From contig NZ_PUIV01000024.1 in assembly GCF_003113265.1 (NCBI RefSeq), positions 1 to 56,654 on the forward strand: 56,654 nt of DNA, written 5' to 3'. Position numbers and translations under genes: made by a program. The notes under the pieces were generated by a model. The model was not told the DNA's origin, did not search any database, and was given only the letters and a program-made list of their open reading frames with translations. The DNA is from Methylosinus sporium. Lineage in GTDB: Bacteria > Pseudomonadota > Alphaproteobacteria > Rhizobiales > Beijerinckiaceae. Below, piece after piece: positions 54,052 to 56,654 of this stretch. Position 1 is the first letter of the stretch. Each line of letters starts with the position of its first letter.

Positions 54052-54654
54052 TTACTCCTCCAGACCTTCGAGCAAGGTAACGAGCGCCGCCTCGATGGCG
54101 TCCGGTCCGACTTTCTCCGGCCGGAGCAATCCGCCGATGGAAAGCATAGTAAGCCCGTGCACCAGCGCCCAGCATGTCGTCGCTTGGCCTTGAATAGCCC
54201 GTTTTCGCAAGACGCCTTCCCTCTGGCTGCGCTCCAGCGTTTCGAGCATGACGCCGAACGCGGCGAGCGCGCGTTCGCCCGAGTGGATGTCCGGCGCCTT
54301 GCCCGCATCCGCGCCGAACATCAGCCGGTAGAGCGCCGGACTGGAAGTTCCGAACCCGACATAAGCGTGCGCCAAAGTTAAGAACTCCTCGCGGTGCGAG
54401 GCGAAAGCGCCGCGTCTGGCCGCCGTCAGTTGTTCGCGGAGGCGGTCGAAGCCGAGCATGGCCATTTCAGCGAGCAGGGCGCCCTTGTCGGCAAAGTGCT
54501 TATAGGGAGCGGCATGGCTTACGCCAGCTCGACGCGCGACCTCTCGCAGCGTGAATTGCCACCCCTGCTCCTCGTCCAGCATGTCCATCGCCGTCTCGAT
54601 AATCGTCCGTCTCAGATCGCCGTGGTGATACGGGCGCTCGGATGTCTCTTGCAT
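54052..54654 (-). CDS. TetR/AcrR-family regulator
   Basis: This is a 200-residue regulator. The N-terminal helix-turn-helix is YHHGDLRRTIIETAMDMLDE then FTLREVARRAGVSHAAPYKH and FADKGALLAEM. The C-terminal ligand domain resembles the WHG type (SSPALYRLMFGADAG). It is divergent from the aldehyde dehydrogenase gene and probably represses it through the site at 54685-54699. Confidence 0.92.
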   Translation of the reverse strand: MQETSERPYHHGDLRRTIIETAMDMLDEEQGWQFTLREVARRAGVSHAAPYKHFADKGALLAEMAMLGFDRLREQLTAARRGAFASHREEFLTLAHAYVGFGTSSPALYRLMFGADAGKAPDIHSGERALAAFGVMLETLERSQREGVLRKRAIQGQATTCWALVHGLTMLSIGGLLRPEKVGPDAIEAALVTLLEGLEE

Positions 54655-54684
54655 GGCTCCTCGAAGTTGCCAGTGAAAACATAT

Positions 54685-54699
54685 GTAGACACTGCCTAC
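54685..54699. promoter_or_regulatory. Candidate TetR operator
   Basis: GTAGACACTGCCTAC is an imperfect palindrome (GTAG...CTAC with CA/TG inside) in the 101-bp gap between the divergent tetR-type gene and the aldehyde dehydrogenase gene. It overlaps where the promoters should be. Confidence 0.5.
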
Positions 54700-54755
54700 T
54701 TTTGGGCCTATGTCAATGGCGGGATGTTTTCGCTGTCAACATTGACGGAGGCGCC

Positions 54756-56183
54756 ATGAACTCTTCTTCCGAAATCCGGACCGACGCCCGGTTCCGCGAC
54801 ATCTTCGCCCGTCAGCGCGCCGCCTTCCTGAACGATGGCCCGCCTCCGCTCGGCCGACGCCGGGCTGATCTGAAGAAGCTCAGAGCCGCCGTTATAGCCC
54901 GGCGACTCGCCATCGAAACGGCGCTGAACGCCGATTTCGGCCATCGCTCGCGGCATGAAACGGCGATGATGGAGATAATGACGCTGGTCATGGGCATCGA
55001 CTATCTTCACCGCAATCTGCGCCGCTTCATGCGGCCGACGCGTCGGCATGTCGCGCTGTCTTTCCAGCTCGGCAGCGCGCGCATCGAGTATCAGCCGCTC
55101 GGCGTCATCGGCGTCGTGTCGCCATGGAACTATCCCTTCTCGCTGGCGCTGATGCCGCTGGCCACGGCGATTGCGGCCGGCAATCGGGCGATGATCAAGC
55201 CGTCGGAGCTCACGCCTACGACAAGCGATCTGCTCGAGACGCTGCTCGCGGATATCTTCCCCGAGGAGCAGGTGGCGGTGGTGACCGGCGACGCGGCGGT
55301 GGGCGCCGCCTTCTCCGCCCTGCCGTTCGACCATTTGGTGTTTACCGGCAGCACCGCCGTCGGGCGCGCGGTAATGAAGACCGCCAGCCAGAATCTCGTT
55401 CCCGTGACGTTGGAGCTCGGCGGCAAGTCTCCGGTCATCATCGGCAAGGGAGCTGCGCTCGATCACGCGGCGGCGGGCGTCGCCTATGGCAAACTCGCCA
55501 ATGCGGGCCAAACCTGCGTCGCCCCGGATTACGCGCTCGTGAGCGAAGCCGACATCGACGCCTTCGTCGCCGCCTATGGCGCGGCGGTAGCCGCGCAGTA
55601 TCCGGATGGCCCTTCGAGCGATGATTACACCTCCATCGTCAACGACCGACACTATGCGCGTTTGACCGGCTTGATCGATGACGCCCGCGCCAAAGGCGCG
55701 CGCATCATGGAGGTCGGACCGAGGCCGAACGAGGCGCGTAGCCGTCCGCACACTATGCCGCCGACGGTTGTCGTCGGCGCGACGGACGACATGGCGATCA
55801 TGCAGGAGGAGATATTCGGCCCCATCCTGCCGGTGCTGCCCTATCGCGACATCGACGAGGCCGTCGCATACGTCAATGCTCGGCCGCGACCGCTGGCGCT
55901 CTACTATTTTGGCGGCGACGGCGAGGACCGCCGTAAGGCGTTGACGCGCACCACCTCCGGCAACGTCACGATCAACGGCGCTCTGATGCACTACGCGCAG
56001 GACGATCTGCCCTTCGGCGGCGTCGGGCCCAGCGGCATGGGCGCTTATCATGGCATAGAGGGCTTCCGTTCCCTCAGCCATGCCAAAGGCGTTTTCGACC
56101 AGGGTCGATGGAACGCGAGCACGCTTCTCCGCGCGCCCTTCGGACGAATCGCCGACAATATCCTCAGGCTGATGCTCCGTTAG
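54756..56183 (+). CDS. Coniferyl-aldehyde dehydrogenase-type aldehyde dehydrogenase
   Basis: This is a 475-residue NAD(P)-dependent enzyme starting MNSSSEIRTDARFRDIFARQ. Motifs are VIGVVSPWNYPFSLALMPLA, IKPSELTP, FTGSTAVGR, the catalytic Glu in TLELGGKSP and the catalytic Cys in NAGQTCVAPDY. The C-terminal hydrophobic, basic segment (LLRAPFGRIADNILRLMLR) is typical of the CALDH/fatty-aldehyde group. It oxidises aromatic or fatty aldehydes to acids. Control by the divergent TetR is likely. Confidence 0.9.
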   Translation: MNSSSEIRTDARFRDIFARQRAAFLNDGPPPLGRRRADLKKLRAAVIARRLAIETALNADFGHRSRHETAMMEIMTLVMGIDYLHRNLRRFMRPTRRHVALSFQLGSARIEYQPLGVIGVVSPWNYPFSLALMPLATAIAAGNRAMIKPSELTPTTSDLLETLLADIFPEEQVAVVTGDAAVGAAFSALPFDHLVFTGSTAVGRAVMKTASQNLVPVTLELGGKSPVIIGKGAALDHAAAGVAYGKLANAGQTCVAPDYALVSEADIDAFVAAYGAAVAAQYPDGPSSDDYTSIVNDRHYARLTGLIDDARAKGARIMEVGPRPNEARSRPHTMPPTVVVGATDDMAIMQEEIFGPILPVLPYRDIDEAVAYVNARPRPLALYYFGGDGEDRRKALTRTTSGNVTINGALMHYAQDDLPFGGVGPSGMGAYHGIEGFRSLSHAKGVFDQGRWNASTLLRAPFGRIADNILRLMLR

Positions 56184-56654
56184 GTCGTCCCGAAACGGCG
56201 CTGTCGGCGCGCGGGGGCGACGATCTACTGCAAAACTCTGCCGCCGTCCTGGCCGGGCTTGTCCCGGCCATCCACGCCGAGCGGCTGAGAAACCTTAGGA
56301 AAGTGTACCCGCTATCGATGGATTCGACCCGCTGTCGGAGGCCGCCGGAGCTTCGGCGCTGCGCCAAACTTCCACCATGCCTCGCGCGTGTTGGCGTGGA
56401 TGGCCGGGACAAGCCCGGCCAGGACGCCGTGGGGCGAGGAGAATATGCGCATTCGATCGCCCTCGAGCCGGATAAGGAGAGGCGTTGGCGTCCGGCCACC
56501 ACGGGTCTTCCATTCTCGGCCCTTGACATATCCTGAAAATATTCCTATCTCTCCCTCGCTCCCGCTGACGCAAGGGCGCGTTTCTCGGGTCAGGGAACGC
56601 GGGCGGGGGCCGGCTCCATCCGGGACGGCGACCCCCGTCCATGGACAGGCGGCG
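56184..56654. other. Repeat-rich non-coding region to the window end
   Basis: No gene was seen in these 471 bases. They contain the inverted-repeat element at 56233-56454. The open frames here give peptides such as WMAGTSPAR and WPGLSRPSTP, which are typical translations of alphaproteobacterial intergenic repeats rather than proteins. The last 110 bases are GC-rich with no recognisable element. Confidence 0.6.
56233..56454. repeat. Long intergenic element with 34-bp inverted repeats
   Basis: Bases 56245-56278 are the exact reverse complement of 56393-56426 (34 of 34), separated by 114 bases. Each arm holds its own palindrome (GGCCGGGACAAGCCCGGCC in the right arm). A shorter relative lies at 53037-53107. 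This is a REP-pair or MITE-like structure. Confidence 0.8.

Noticed and set aside
56164-56529. 121-residue minus-strand ORF near the window end
   Set aside because: Its sequence is the translation of the intergenic inverted-repeat element (MAGTSPAR, PGLSRPSTP) and not a protein family.

Overview
The window comes from a GC-rich alphaproteobacterium of the order Hyphomicrobiales and looks like a type II methanotroph or close methylotroph (Methylocystis/Methylosinus type). Three things point there: a lanthanide-type methanol dehydrogenase set (xoxF-xoxG-xoxJ), a tetrahydromethanopterin (H4MPT) formaldehyde-oxidation cluster (mch, two accessory genes, two fae copies), and alphaproteobacterial housekeeping genes (recA with a GTTC-N7-GTTC LexA box, dnaG, rpoD). 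The genus is inferred from gene content only; no rRNA or tRNA gene was seen.

Layout. 1-3300: a truncated small-protein gene, a DUF3126-like protein that looks internally duplicated, a membrane-anchored unknown, and a small accessory patch of unknowns plus a NUDIX hydrolase. 3400-6400: gamma-carbonic anhydrase, a transglutaminase-like protease, two small exported proteins and a universal stress protein. 6600-11900: alaS, recA with its LexA box, pyrE and a small cytochrome c. 11900-19650: envelope and exported proteins (DUF3617, LysM, two SGNH hydrolases, DUF2165, a di-heme peroxidase, DUF4139, a GlcG-like protein, an RluA-type pseudouridine synthase). 19700-23850: a nickel-uptake locus (HupE/UreJ permease, NikR, TonB-dependent receptor) with a perfect NikR operator in front of the receptor. 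24000-30300: DUF2235 hydrolase, orphan BrnA-like antitoxin, dnaG lacking zinc ligands, rpoD, and a decayed DUF4160/DUF2442 pair. 30350-33150: an Eco57I-type DNA methyltransferase, a Uma2-family nuclease-fold protein and a DUF983 protein. 33170-41850: the methanol oxidation region, with xoxF-xoxG-xoxJ-CXXCW protein followed by a TonB-dependent receptor on the minus strand, and a quinoprotein-relay metallohydrolase plus SoxYZ-like carrier divergent from xoxF. 41800-44610: thiamine operon thiO-thiS-thiG-thiE behind a TPP riboswitch. 44670-48480: YfhO-type membrane protein, HxlR regulator and divergent azoreductase, and a small glycine-zipper protein. 48680-53900: mch, ATP-grasp ligase, CitG-like protein, fae, a second fae and a convergent HisA-like gene. 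54050-56200: TetR regulator and divergent aldehyde dehydrogenase, then repeat-rich non-coding DNA to the end.

How it fits together. XoxF oxidises methanol in the periplasm and passes electrons to the cytochrome XoxG. XoxJ, the CXXCW protein and the SoxYZ/metallohydrolase pair are accessory factors of quinoprotein systems, and the nearby TonB-dependent receptor is a candidate importer of lanthanide or its chelate. Formaldehyde is captured by Fae on H4MPT and carried towards formate by Mch. The nickel locus would supply a nickel enzyme encoded elsewhere. The strongest regulatory observations are the NikR box at 21531-21558, the TPP riboswitch whose Shine-Dalgarno serves a 14-codon leader ORF overlapping thiO, and the recA LexA box.
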